The notes under the pieces were generated by a model. The model was not told the origin of the DNA, made no database searches, and worked only from the letters and a program-made list of their open reading frames with translations. Shown piece after piece: positions 1 to 5,350 of a stretch of DNA of 5,350 nucleotides (its first letter is position 1; each line of letters starts with the position of its first letter). The translations under genes were made by a program, and so were the position numbers. Source of the DNA: Clostridiales bacterium (lineage in GTDB: Bacteria; Bacillota; Clostridia; Lachnospirales; WRAX01); the NCBI GenBank assembly GCA_031271375.1, contig JAISVU010000070.1, forward strand, positions 1 through 5,350, read 5' to 3'.

Positions 1-1510
1 CGGCGGCCGCGACTTCATCTATTGAAAGAGCGCCTTCCTTCAAAAGCCTTTCAGCCGATTGCATGCGGATGGAGATCGCGTATTGATAAACGCTCCTGCC
101 TTCGGCTTTTAAGAAGATATTGCTTAAAAACTCCGGCGTCGTCCCAGCGTGGGCGGCCAGCCGCGTAAGCGATATGTTCTCGTTAAAATGCTCCTCAATA
201 TATGCCTTTACTTTTTCCACGAGCTTCGCGTTATCCCCGCTCCTAAGCTCCAAGACATAAGCGCAGAAGCCCTTTAACGCGGCGTCCATCATCGCCTGGG
301 CTTTGTCCAGCGTGTCCAGCTTTATTATCTCGTGGGTAGGGAATATGCTTGAGAACCGTTCTTCAACGTTCATATGCTGCTCGCTGGCGAAGCGGTTTAT
401 CGAAAAAAGGATGTCCAGCATGATTTTGGGGATGAGCCGTTCGGGGAGCGGGCTGCACTGTCTTAATGCGGCGATGATCTGCTCAAGGAGGATTTTGCAT
501 TCCTTATATTCCCCCGTCACGGCGGAATAAACAAGCCGCTCCTCTTTGTCCAGCGGATATCTGTAGGTAATATTGTTCATCGGCTCGACGAATTGTATCG
601 GGATCACGGTGCCGTAGCCCATGTAATGCCTGTACCTAAGAGCCGCTTCGGATTCCTTGTATGACACCGCGATATCCCTCGGGTCATTGTATACCCTTCC
701 CAAACCCACGGTTACGTTTACTTGGGTCTGGTGAAGGATATCCAAGCGCAGCTCCTCGCAAAAATCCACAGTATCGAACAGCGCAGGTGAATCGCCCATT
801 ATCACGGTCAGTTCATTGAGGTTGTTCACCACCGCGGCGCCGTTCTTGACGCGGGCAAGCCCTTCATTGATTATAAGCAGGATTTTATAGACGAGCAGAT
901 GCTTCTCCATCTCATCCAGCGTTAGGATAATCTTTTTAAAATGATCGATTCGGACCGTGAATACGGCATAATCCGGCAAAAGGCCTATGCCGAAATATTC
1001 CAGGCTTGAGATAATCTCGTTAATGTCCTGTATGCTGCCGTTTAACAGGTTAATCATGAATTTATCGCGGAAGAGGGAGATATTGTCCTTGTACCGCCCC
1101 ACAAGCCGCTCCCGCTCGCTGCCCATCCTTGATATGTCCTCAAATACCTTTTTCGCGTGGTTGAGGCATTTTTCAAGGTCGGCAGGCTTGACTGGCCTAT
1201 ACAGATAGTCGCATACCCCGTACTCCATTACCTTTTCCATATAATCCGCGTCATTATACGTTCCGTAGATGATGAAGCGCTTATCCGGGAAGAATTCGTA
1301 TGTATCGCGTATCATCCGGGTCGCGGCAGCGCCGAAAAAACGTATGTCCGCGATAATCAAGTCCGGGGACAGCTCCTTAACCTGGCTTATGAAGTTAGCG
1401 CTGGAGTTAAGCCCCCCCACGATACGTATATCGGGGAAGGCCATCTTGATATAGGTCTTGAAATTCTTTAAGTTTTCCCCGTCCGTATCTGCCAGAAGAA
1501 CCCTTAGCAT
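1..1510 (-). CDS. AraC/YesN-type response regulator, C-terminus cut by window edge
   Basis: Reading from the ATG at 1510 the minus strand is open for 503 codons and runs off the left edge. Residues 1-120 form a CheY-like receiver, with phospho-acceptor candidate Asp55 in the segment PDLIIADIR. The central part (about 124-400) resembles the middle region of YesN-type regulators, including VTVGLGRVYND near 266-276 followed by a YKESEAALRYR stretch. Residues 430-503 are an AraC-type DNA-binding domain: first helix-turn-helix at about 448-468 (SLTRLAAHAG, then EFLSNIF), then QSAERLL, then the start of the second helix-turn-helix (SIDEVAAA), where the window ends. By family comparison about 30 residues are missing. 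The start is supported by AGGAG at 1518-1522, seven bases upstream. The receiver is atypical: Thr9 replaces the second acidic-pocket residue, Gly83 sits at the conserved Ser/Thr, and Arg105 replaces the Lys. It is expected to be a cytoplasmic transcription activator; the target and partner kinase are not visible here. Confidence 0.93.
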   Translation of the reverse strand, partial: MLRVLLADTDGENLKNFKTYIKMAFPDIRIVGGLNSSANFISQVKELSPDLIIADIRFFGAAATRMIRDTYEFFPDKRFIIYGTYNDADYMEKVMEYGVCDYLYRPVKPADLEKCLNHAKKVFEDISRMGSERERLVGRYKDNISLFRDKFMINLLNGSIQDINEIISSLEYFGIGLLPDYAVFTVRIDHFKKIILTLDEMEKHLLVYKILLIINEGLARVKNGAAVVNNLNELTVIMGDSPALFDTVDFCEELRLDILHQTQVNVTVGLGRVYNDPRDIAVSYKESEAALRYRHYMGYGTVIPIQFVEPMNNITYRYPLDKEERLVYSAVTGEYKECKILLEQIIAALRQCSPLPERLIPKIMLDILFSINRFASEQHMNVEERFSSIFPTHEIIKLDTLDKAQAMMDAALKGFCAYVLELRSGDNAKLVEKVKAYIEEHFNENISLTRLAAHAGTTPEFLSNIFLKAEGRSVYQYAISIRMQSAERLLKEGALSIDEVAAA

Positions 1511-1542
1511 TGGCCGTCTCCTAGTGATTTTATTGTGGAAGT

Positions 1543-1571
1543 ATTATAACATATCGAAGGAACTGTTACCA
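1543..1571 (-). promoter_or_regulatory. Extended -10 promoter of the response regulator gene
   Basis: On the minus strand an exact extended -10 element, TGTTATAAT, lies at 1551-1543. Seventeen bases upstream is TGGTAA (1571-1566), a poor -35 match (3 of 6), as is usual for extended -10 promoters. Transcription would start near 1536, giving a leader of about 25 bases that contains the AGGAG site. It would let the regulator be expressed separately from the vanW-like gene upstream, although read-through is also possible because no clear terminator separates the two genes. Confidence 0.6.
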
Positions 1572-1592
1572 GCCTTTTCCTAGTCCCTGCCC

Positions 1593-2159
1593 CTAGTATA
1601 TCTCCACCGTCAATACGCCTTTTTCGGCAGTCGTCTTAATTGTCATCGGCTCAGGCGATATATTTTTTATCTTCAGATCCAGCTTCCCCCTTCCGGAGGT
1701 CGTAGCGTCCCGCCCTTCCTCAACATACGGCACCGGTTCGGGATGCTTATGGCGTTCCACTATCTCCATCCCGGCAATTTCCGCCGCGTTAAAGAGGGTA
1801 GTGCTGACCTGGCACACGCCGCCCCCGTAACCCTTCGTCTTCTTCTTGTTAAAGTATACCGTGGCCAGCTTATAGCCGCTGGCTTTGCCTGTAGGCCCTA
1901 CGGCGTCGTTGAAGGAAAACGTCGCCCCCGGCATGATCACATAGCCGTTTATGGCTTCGGCCGCGAGTTCTATGTTCTTTGAGCGGTTTTTACCGCTTTT
2001 TCTATACCATGTGGTGAAGGACGCCTTTGCCTGCTTTTCCGCCGGTTCCTTAACCGCGTCGCTTGCCTGGGCTTCCAGCGGGAACGCGGCGGTCTGCGCC
2101 TCCCTTGTCGTGCAGCCCGTAAGCATTAGAGCCGCGATTATTATTATGGCTTTCTTCAT
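1593..2159 (-). CDS. VanW-domain lipoprotein
   Basis: This 188-residue protein starts with a lysine pair, a hydrophobic run and a lipobox LTGC at residues 13-16, so Cys16 should be lipidated and the protein anchored to the outer face of the membrane. Residues 17-47 are a low-complexity Ala/Glu/Lys linker. Residues 48-188 match the VanW family: GATFSFNDAVGPT near 78-90, GGGVCQVSTTLFNAA at 112-126, an HKHPEPVPYVEEGRDAT stretch at 137-153, and a C-terminal beta-rich tail (LDLKIKN near 160-166). VanW proteins are named from vancomycin-resistance clusters, but their biochemical role is unsettled; most are not resistance genes. This copy is short, without the extra peptidoglycan-binding or G5 domains of larger relatives. 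The start is supported by GAAGGGGTGG at 2166-2175, six bases upstream. It is divergent from the NlpC/P60 gene and upstream of the regulator. No clear -35/-10 pair was found for it. Confidence 0.9.
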   Translation of the reverse strand: MKKAIIIIAALMLTGCTTREAQTAAFPLEAQASDAVKEPAEKQAKASFTTWYRKSGKNRSKNIELAAEAINGYVIMPGATFSFNDAVGPTGKASGYKLATVYFNKKKTKGYGGGVCQVSTTLFNAAEIAGMEIVERHKHPEPVPYVEEGRDATTSGRGKLDLKIKNISPEPMTIKTTAEKGVLTVEIY

Positions 2160-2221
2160 TTAAAACCACCCCTTCATTTTATTATCCGTAAATCGCGGGA
2201 AATAACTCGCCAAAACCTCTA

Positions 2222-2285
2222 GGAAATATTTTCTTTTTAATATTTTGCAAATATAGTTGACATATAAAAAAAATATTTGTATAAT
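2222..2285 (+). promoter_or_regulatory. Consensus sigma-A promoter with UP-like AT tract for the NlpC/P60 gene
   Basis: TTGACA at 2257-2262 and TATAAT at 2280-2285 are both perfect consensus boxes with the optimal 17-base spacing. The sequence just upstream (about 2222-2256) is almost entirely A and T, including two AATATTTT repeats 14 bases apart (2225-2232 and 2239-2246), which resembles an UP element that contacts RNA polymerase alpha subunits. Transcription should begin near 2292, giving a leader of about 37 bases. An inverted repeat CAAATAT/ATATTTG (2248-2254 and 2273-2279) brackets the -35 box and could be an operator or chance in AT-rich DNA. Confidence 0.85.
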
Positions 2286-2328
2286 GTCTGTAACATATTC
2301 GTAATAATTACAAACTGAGGCGAATAAA

Positions 2329-3507
2329 ATGAAGAAAATCATAGCTTGTCTTACTATATTCGTTTGCTGCCTATGCGCGCACTACTGCGCCAAAGCGGAT
2401 TCCATTGTGGTGGTATCCCAGGATTACGCCGAGGCCCTGCAAAACCCCTGGTTTGGGGCGGATGTCGCGGGAACATACACGGAGGGCGAGGTCATTGACG
2501 CCCTAGCCTTTGAAAACGGCTGGATATCTTTCAACAGCGACAACGGCGCGGCGTACATGCCCGTTGAAAGCGTGGCGGTAATTCAAGCCGAAGGGCTTGT
2601 CTGCCAGGACATCGCTTATCTCTTGGACGAGCCTACCCCCTTCGGGCAGGTTACGCGCACGGCGGGTATGGGCGAGGTTATGAACATTATCGGCTATTAT
2701 GGGGATTATTATGCCGTGGATATCGGCGGCGAAACCCTTTACGCGCACAGGCGCGACGTTCTTGGAACCCTCCTGAGCTACCTGGGGGAATACGGCCCGA
2801 CCCCAATGGTGCTGAACCTCGATATAGCGGGGCAGCAATACGCCGCTGCCGATGTTCAGTTCGTGGACTACGCGCCGAACCGCGACATGATCGTGACGAA
2901 TACGACGGACGGTTTGAATATACGCACTTCTCCCAGCGCCGAAGCCGAGGTTCTGCTATGCGTCCCTAACGGGAATTATTTACAGGTGCTTGAGTACGGC
3001 ACAGACTGGCACTATGTCTCCTACGCGGGCGTCACAGGCTTTGTCAGCAATAAGTATACCGAGTATACCGGCGACGGGGACTATTTTGCGCTGATGGAGA
3101 ATGCGGTGCCGCTGGGCGCTTTCTCAACGCTGGGCAGCCAGGCGATAGATTACGCGAAGCAGTTCATCGGCACCCGCTATGTTTACGGCGGCACCAGCCT
3201 GACGAAGGGCGTTGACTGCTCGGGCTTCGTATACTCCGTCTTTAAGTATATCGGCGTAAACCTCAACCGTTCAGCGAGGGATCAGTTCAAAAACGGCACC
3301 GCGATATCCAAATCCGAGCTGCAGACGGGAGACCTGGTGTTCTTCGCCACGGGCGGCGGCAGGACGATATCCCATGTGGGCATATACATAGGCGACGGCG
3401 AGTTTATACATTCCTCCAGCTCAAATAAGCGGGGCATAGTAATATCAAACCTTAACGATTCTTATTACGTAAGAACCTACGCCAACGCCTGCCGCGTCTT
3501 GAATTAA
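2329..3507 (+). CDS. Secreted SH3–NlpC/P60 peptidoglycan hydrolase
   Basis: The 392-residue precursor begins with a Sec signal peptide (KK, hydrophobic core, probable cleavage after AKA at 21-23). The core is unusually rich in cysteine (7, 13, 14, 16, 20), but there is no lipobox, so the enzyme is probably released or held in the wall. Residues about 26-86 and 88-146 look like two divergent SH3-like modules. Residues 192-246 are a clear bacterial SH3 domain (DGLNIRTSPS, then GFVSNKY). The C-terminal part, about 268-390, is an NlpC/P60 catalytic domain with Cys297 in VDCSGFV, His349 in ISHVGIYIG and His361 in FIHSS: the intact Cys-His-His triad. The family cleaves peptide stems of peptidoglycan, often between D-glutamate and the diamino acid; the SH3 modules bind wall peptides. 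The start is supported by GAGG at 2317-2320, eight bases upstream. Its stop codon touches that of the convergent gene. Confidence 0.95.
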   Translation: MKKIIACLTIFVCCLCAHYCAKADSIVVVSQDYAEALQNPWFGADVAGTYTEGEVIDALAFENGWISFNSDNGAAYMPVESVAVIQAEGLVCQDIAYLLDEPTPFGQVTRTAGMGEVMNIIGYYGDYYAVDIGGETLYAHRRDVLGTLLSYLGEYGPTPMVLNLDIAGQQYAAADVQFVDYAPNRDMIVTNTTDGLNIRTSPSAEAEVLLCVPNGNYLQVLEYGTDWHYVSYAGVTGFVSNKYTEYTGDGDYFALMENAVPLGAFSTLGSQAIDYAKQFIGTRYVYGGTSLTKGVDCSGFVYSVFKYIGVNLNRSARDQFKNGTAISKSELQTGDLVFFATGGGRTISHVGIYIGDGEFIHSSSSNKRGIVISNLNDSYYVRTYANACRVLN

Positions 3508-3930
3508 TCAAACTGAGACGGATTTGGCTTTATATTCCCTGATAGTGCGGCATACCTCGAAGATTTCTTCCATATCATCCTCGCTTTGCGCTCCCATCAA
3601 GTTTTTAACGAACCGTATTTTGGCGTTTTGAACGAACTGATTCTGCAGACGGATCAGTTCGTTTTCGTCTTGGCTTATCGCCGCGAGAAGATAGGTGTCT
3701 AAACTTTCGTCGTTGATGACAAGCGGGATAAACGGTTCGATCATTTCAATGACTTCCTTGAAGGTTTTGCCGCTGGGGCCGCGTTCGATGCCCATGTCTA
3801 TAAAGCCCAAAAAGCTGTCTATATTCATAAAGATCATTTTCTTAAGCCTGTTATAGTCGTAATCCTGAAACATCGTCTTAATCTCAGACAAATATATATT
3901 CAGCGCAGCGCTTGATAGCATTTCGTTCAA
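3508..3930 (-). CDS. Conserved-looking hypothetical protein, mostly helical
   Basis: I do not recognise this gene. The reading frame is open from 3969 (TTG) to a TGA at 3508. I chose the TTG at 3930 (140 residues) because AAGGGGG at 3941-3947 lies ten bases before it; the TTG at 3969 has no visible ribosome site and the ATG at 3921 is about 19 bases from that site, too far. The product has no signal peptide or obvious membrane segment. It alternates charged and hydrophobic residues as helical cytoplasmic proteins do, with segments such as NIYLSEIKTMFQDYDYNRLK, a region around IEMIEPFIPLVINDESLDTY, and an acidic stretch SEDDMEEIFEVCRTIREYK near the C-terminus. Amino-acid composition is natural, and the frame is not antisense to another gene, which argues that it is real. 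It faces away from the MTAN gene and runs into the NlpC/P60 gene, so the context suggests no function. Confidence 0.72.
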   Translation of the reverse strand: MNEMLSSAALNIYLSEIKTMFQDYDYNRLKKMIFMNIDSFLGFIDMGIERGPSGKTFKEVIEMIEPFIPLVINDESLDTYLLAAISQDENELIRLQNQFVQNAKIRFVKNLMGAQSEDDMEEIFEVCRTIREYKAKSVSV

Positions 3931-3940
3931 ATCTAACAAT

Positions 3941-3947
3941 CCCCCTT
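3941..3947 (-). promoter_or_regulatory. Ribosome binding site deciding the start of the 3508-3930 gene
   Basis: AAGGGGG on the minus strand is followed after ten bases by TTG at 3930. The same G-rich style (AAGGGGTGG) precedes the VanW lipoprotein gene in this window. It supports an internal TTG start over the longer frame from 3969. Confidence 0.5.
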
Positions 3948-4001
3948 CATGCCACTTATTATTTCTCAAACGCCAAATAAAAAACTATTAAAATGTGGCT
4001 A

Positions 4002-4030
4002 TTGTGTTGTGGAATAATATGTGCTATTAT
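4002..4030 (+). promoter_or_regulatory. Extended -10 promoter of the MTAN gene
   Basis: TGCTATTAT at 4022-4030 is an extended -10 element (TATTAT matches TATAAT at five of six positions). TTGTGT at 4002-4007, 17 bases upstream, is a partial -35 box. A start near 4037 would give a leader of about 48 bases with no room for a sizeable riboswitch. The promoter lies in the 115-154-base divergent region shared with the gene at 3508-3930, for which I see no clear promoter. Confidence 0.55.
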
Positions 4031-4074
4031 GGAATATGTTTCCGCATTCTGAACTCAGTGGATTCTTCATGGAC

Positions 4075-4079
4075 GGAGG
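4075..4079 (+). promoter_or_regulatory. Ribosome binding site deciding the MTAN start
   Basis: A perfect GGAGG sits five bases before the ATG at 4085. The frame is open further upstream to a GTG at 3995, but that start has no ribosome site, adds 30 residues absent from the family, and would lie upstream of or inside the predicted promoter. Confidence 0.85.
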
Positions 4080-4084
4080 CCCGT

Positions 4085-4786
4085 ATGAAAACCATCGGCA
4101 TTATTGGAGCAATGGAAGAGGAAGTCGCTATACTAAAGTCACGCCTTGAAATTATAACGGCTAAGAATATCGTCGGCGTGGAATTCTACATGGGGAACCT
4201 TAACGGAAAAAACACGGTGCTTGTGCGTTCGGGCATAGGAAAGGTGAACGCGGCGGTTTGCACACAGGTCTTATCTGATATTTACGGGGTGGACTGCGTT
4301 ATAAACACCGGTGTTGCCGGCGCGCTTCATCCAAGCCTCGGGATATGCGACGTCGTGGTTTCAAGCGATGTCGTCCAGCATGATTTTGACGCTTCCGGCT
4401 TCGGCTACAAGCCGGGCATCATTCCGCGTATGCCTGTGTCTTATTTCCCGGCGGATGAAGAGCTGGCGCGTATGGCTATGGAAGCCTGCGCGGAAACGGC
4501 GCCGAACCAAACCGCAATGCACGGGCGCATTACCAGCGGCGATCTATTCGTATCGGACGCTGCGGTAAAGCAGAAAATCCATAAGGCGTTCGACGCGCTC
4601 TGCGTGGAAATGGAAGGCGCGGCGATAGGCCACGCCTGTTACCTGAACAAAATACCCTTCATCATAATCCGCTCAATGTCCGACGCCGCATCCGGCTCCG
4701 CCGAGGTCGATTATAACGCCTTTGCGGCGCAAGCGGCGGAGCAAAGCAGCGCGATAGTCGAACGCATGATAAAGGACATCAGCTGA
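4085..4786 (+). CDS. mtnN: 5'-methylthioadenosine/S-adenosylhomocysteine nucleosidase
   Basis: The 233-residue product has the length of the Escherichia coli enzyme and starts with the family hallmark IGIIGAMEEEV. Glu12 corresponds to the E. coli catalytic-site Glu12. NTGVAGALHPSLGICDVVVS (74-93) is the conserved glycine-rich and beta segment, SGDLFVSD (151-158) is a family motif near the purine site, Met176-Glu177 in CVEMEGAAIGH binds the ribose, and Asp200 in IRSMSD corresponds to the catalytic Asp197. All key residues are present, so it should be active. It hydrolyses methylthioadenosine and S-adenosylhomocysteine to adenine plus the thioribose or S-ribosylhomocysteine, clearing inhibitors of methyltransferases and polyamine synthesis and feeding methionine salvage or LuxS. 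It is cytoplasmic. It appears monocistronic, with its own promoter and a strong terminator. No luxS or methionine-salvage gene is next to it. Confidence 0.97.
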   Translation: MKTIGIIGAMEEEVAILKSRLEIITAKNIVGVEFYMGNLNGKNTVLVRSGIGKVNAAVCTQVLSDIYGVDCVINTGVAGALHPSLGICDVVVSSDVVQHDFDASGFGYKPGIIPRMPVSYFPADEELARMAMEACAETAPNQTAMHGRITSGDLFVSDAAVKQKIHKAFDALCVEMEGAAIGHACYLNKIPFIIIRSMSDAASGSAEVDYNAFAAQAAEQSSAIVERMIKDIS

Positions 4787-4815
4787 TACTTTGGGTTCTT
4801 CTTTTAAACATCCGA

Positions 4816-4860
4816 AAAGGCCGCCCTAAAACAGTTGTTTAAAGCGGCCTTTCCTTTTTT
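4816..4860 (+). terminator. Intrinsic terminator after the MTAN gene
   Basis: A perfect nine-base-pair stem, AAAGGCCGC (4816-4824) with GCGGCCTTT (4844-4852), encloses a loop that can form a further small hairpin (AAAC/GTTT at 4829-4832 and 4837-4840). It is followed by CC and six T residues to 4860, 30 bases after the MTAN stop. Read on the minus strand, the same stem ends in only four T residues, so it may also stop flaG transcription, but less efficiently. Confidence 0.9.
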
Positions 4861-4889
4861 CTTCTGTACTCTTCTTTTAATCTTCCCTT

Positions 4890-5336
4890 TTACTTGCTTT
4901 CGTCCAAAAGTATCCCGGCCATTTCCAAAACCTTCGCGAACAGGTCCAGCGTCTTTTCCGGGGGTATCTCGCGGATTATCTCGTCCGAATCGGTATCGAT
5001 CACCTTTACCATGATACGGTTGGTCTTGTCGTGCATACTGGCTTGCAGCATCCTGTGGGAATTTGCCAGCTTTCTGTTCGCTTCGTCAATAGCCATCTTT
5101 AGCATCTTCTCAGAGGCTTCCCCGTCGGGCTGCCTTTTGTTGTCCGCCTTTTCGGCGCTGCTCGGGCTCTTCGATACGTCGTCGGCAGCCTTCACTGCGG
5201 ACGATAACCCCTCCGCCCCTGCGGGAACCGGCGGCGCGCTTGACTGCGCCGGGGCCTGTTTAACCGCCGGGGCCTGTTTTACCACAGGCGGCGGGGCGGT
5301 AGGTATTGAAATTTTTATAACGTTGTCAATCTCCAT
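4890..5336 (-). CDS. flaG: FlaG family flagellar protein
   Basis: The 148-residue product has a FlaG domain in its C-terminal half (about 76-147): a helix with ANRKLANSHRML, then HDKTNRIMVKVIDTDSDEII (102-121), REIPPEKTLDLFAKVLEMAG (122-141) and LLDE. The pattern 'NRI.VKV.D..+.E.IREIPPE..LDL' is the family signature. Residues 11-75 are a disordered-looking Pro/Ala/Ser/Lys-rich tail, with VKQAPA repeated twice at 19-30. FlaG is a small soluble protein of the flagellin–filament-cap gene group and influences filament length in several bacteria; its exact activity is unclear. The start is supported by AGGGAG at 5345-5350, with GGAG eight bases before the ATG. In many Firmicutes fliD and fliS follow flaG; here the next gene downstream is the convergent MTAN gene, so flaG ends its transcription unit. 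Flagellin or other flagellar genes may lie to the right. Confidence 0.92.
   Translation of the reverse strand: MEIDNVIKISIPTAPPPVVKQAPAVKQAPAQSSAPPVPAGAEGLSSAVKAADDVSKSPSSAEKADNKRQPDGEASEKMLKMAIDEANRKLANSHRMLQASMHDKTNRIMVKVIDTDSDEIIREIPPEKTLDLFAKVLEMAGILLDESK
5247..5279 (-). repeat. Short tandem duplication inside flaG
   Basis: The 15-base sequence CGCCGGGGCCTGTTT (plus strand) occurs at 5247-5261 and again at 5265-5279, an 18-base period. It encodes two in-frame copies of VKQAPA in the disordered N-terminal region of FlaG. The copies are nearly identical in DNA, which suggests a recent slippage-type duplication that adds exactly six residues and keeps the frame. Confidence 0.8.
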
Positions 5337-5350
5337 TTGACTTTCTCCCT

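Noticed and set aside
1157..1471. A 104-codon plus-strand frame inside the regulator gene
   Set aside because: It is antisense to a well-supported receiver domain and encodes nothing recognisable.
1551..1585. A small hairpin between the vanW-like gene and the regulator
   Set aside because: AGGAA/TTCCT with an inner CTG/CAG can pair only with an asymmetric bulge, and no T-tract follows, so it is not a credible terminator.
2160..2342. A 60-codon minus-strand frame across the divergent region
   Set aside because: It covers the consensus promoter, leader and start of the NlpC/P60 gene; its product is just translated AT-rich DNA (Phe, Tyr, Ile, Lys) and its stop touches the vanW-like start.
3995..4084. 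An upstream extension of MTAN from GTG at 3995
   Set aside because: No ribosome site; GGAGG before 4085 and family length support the shorter form; the extension overlaps the predicted promoter.
4031..4084. A SAM- or SAH-type riboswitch before MTAN
   Set aside because: The predicted leader is only about 48 bases, and no conserved stem set or terminator switch is visible.
4894..5340. A 148-codon plus-strand open frame opposite flaG
   Set aside because: It is a mirror of flaG: the opposing frame has a clear FlaG signature and a ribosome site, while this one gives a Ser/Ala/Ile-rich product with no family features.

Overview
The window looks like chromosomal DNA from a flagellated, Gram-positive-type bacterium of the Firmicutes, most likely a clostridial lineage. 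The evidence is a YesN-type response regulator, a VanW-domain lipoprotein, a secreted SH3–NlpC/P60 peptidoglycan hydrolase, a FlaG protein, G-rich Shine-Dalgarno sites and sigma-A-type promoters. Base composition is mixed: GC-rich coding sequence and AT-rich promoter regions. Genus or species cannot be read from the sequence alone.

Layout. On the left, two minus-strand genes run toward position 1: a VanW-domain lipoprotein (1593-2159), then a long AraC/YesN-type response regulator (1510 down past position 1; its C-terminal end lies outside the window). The regulator has its own extended -10 promoter in the 82-base gap. A 169-base AT-rich divergent region (2160-2328) separates the lipoprotein gene from a plus-strand gene for a secreted cell-wall hydrolase with SH3-like domains (2329-3507). 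That gene has a consensus promoter and an UP-like AT tract. It ends directly against the stop codon of a convergent minus-strand gene of unknown function (3508-3930 or slightly longer). A divergent region with an extended -10 promoter then leads into the plus-strand gene for 5'-methylthioadenosine/S-adenosylhomocysteine nucleosidase (4085-4786), which ends in a clear intrinsic terminator (4816-4860). On the right edge a minus-strand flaG-like gene (4890-5336) converges on the same terminator region.

How the genes work together. The VanW lipoprotein and the SH3–NlpC/P60 protein are both predicted to act outside the membrane on or near peptidoglycan and share one divergent control region, so they may be a cell-envelope pair. 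The regulator next to them has a receiver domain with several altered conserved positions. The nucleosidase is a stand-alone housekeeping gene for recycling S-adenosylmethionine by-products. FlaG belongs to the flagellar filament and cap group, whose other genes would lie to the right of the window. Transcription direction switches at nearly every gene, so this is a set of short independent units, not one operon.

No mobile element, CRISPR array, tRNA or rRNA was seen. I found no convincing evidence of a wholly new system. The points most worth a second look are the degenerate receiver domain, the unrecognised gene at 3508-3930, and the shared envelope-gene control region.
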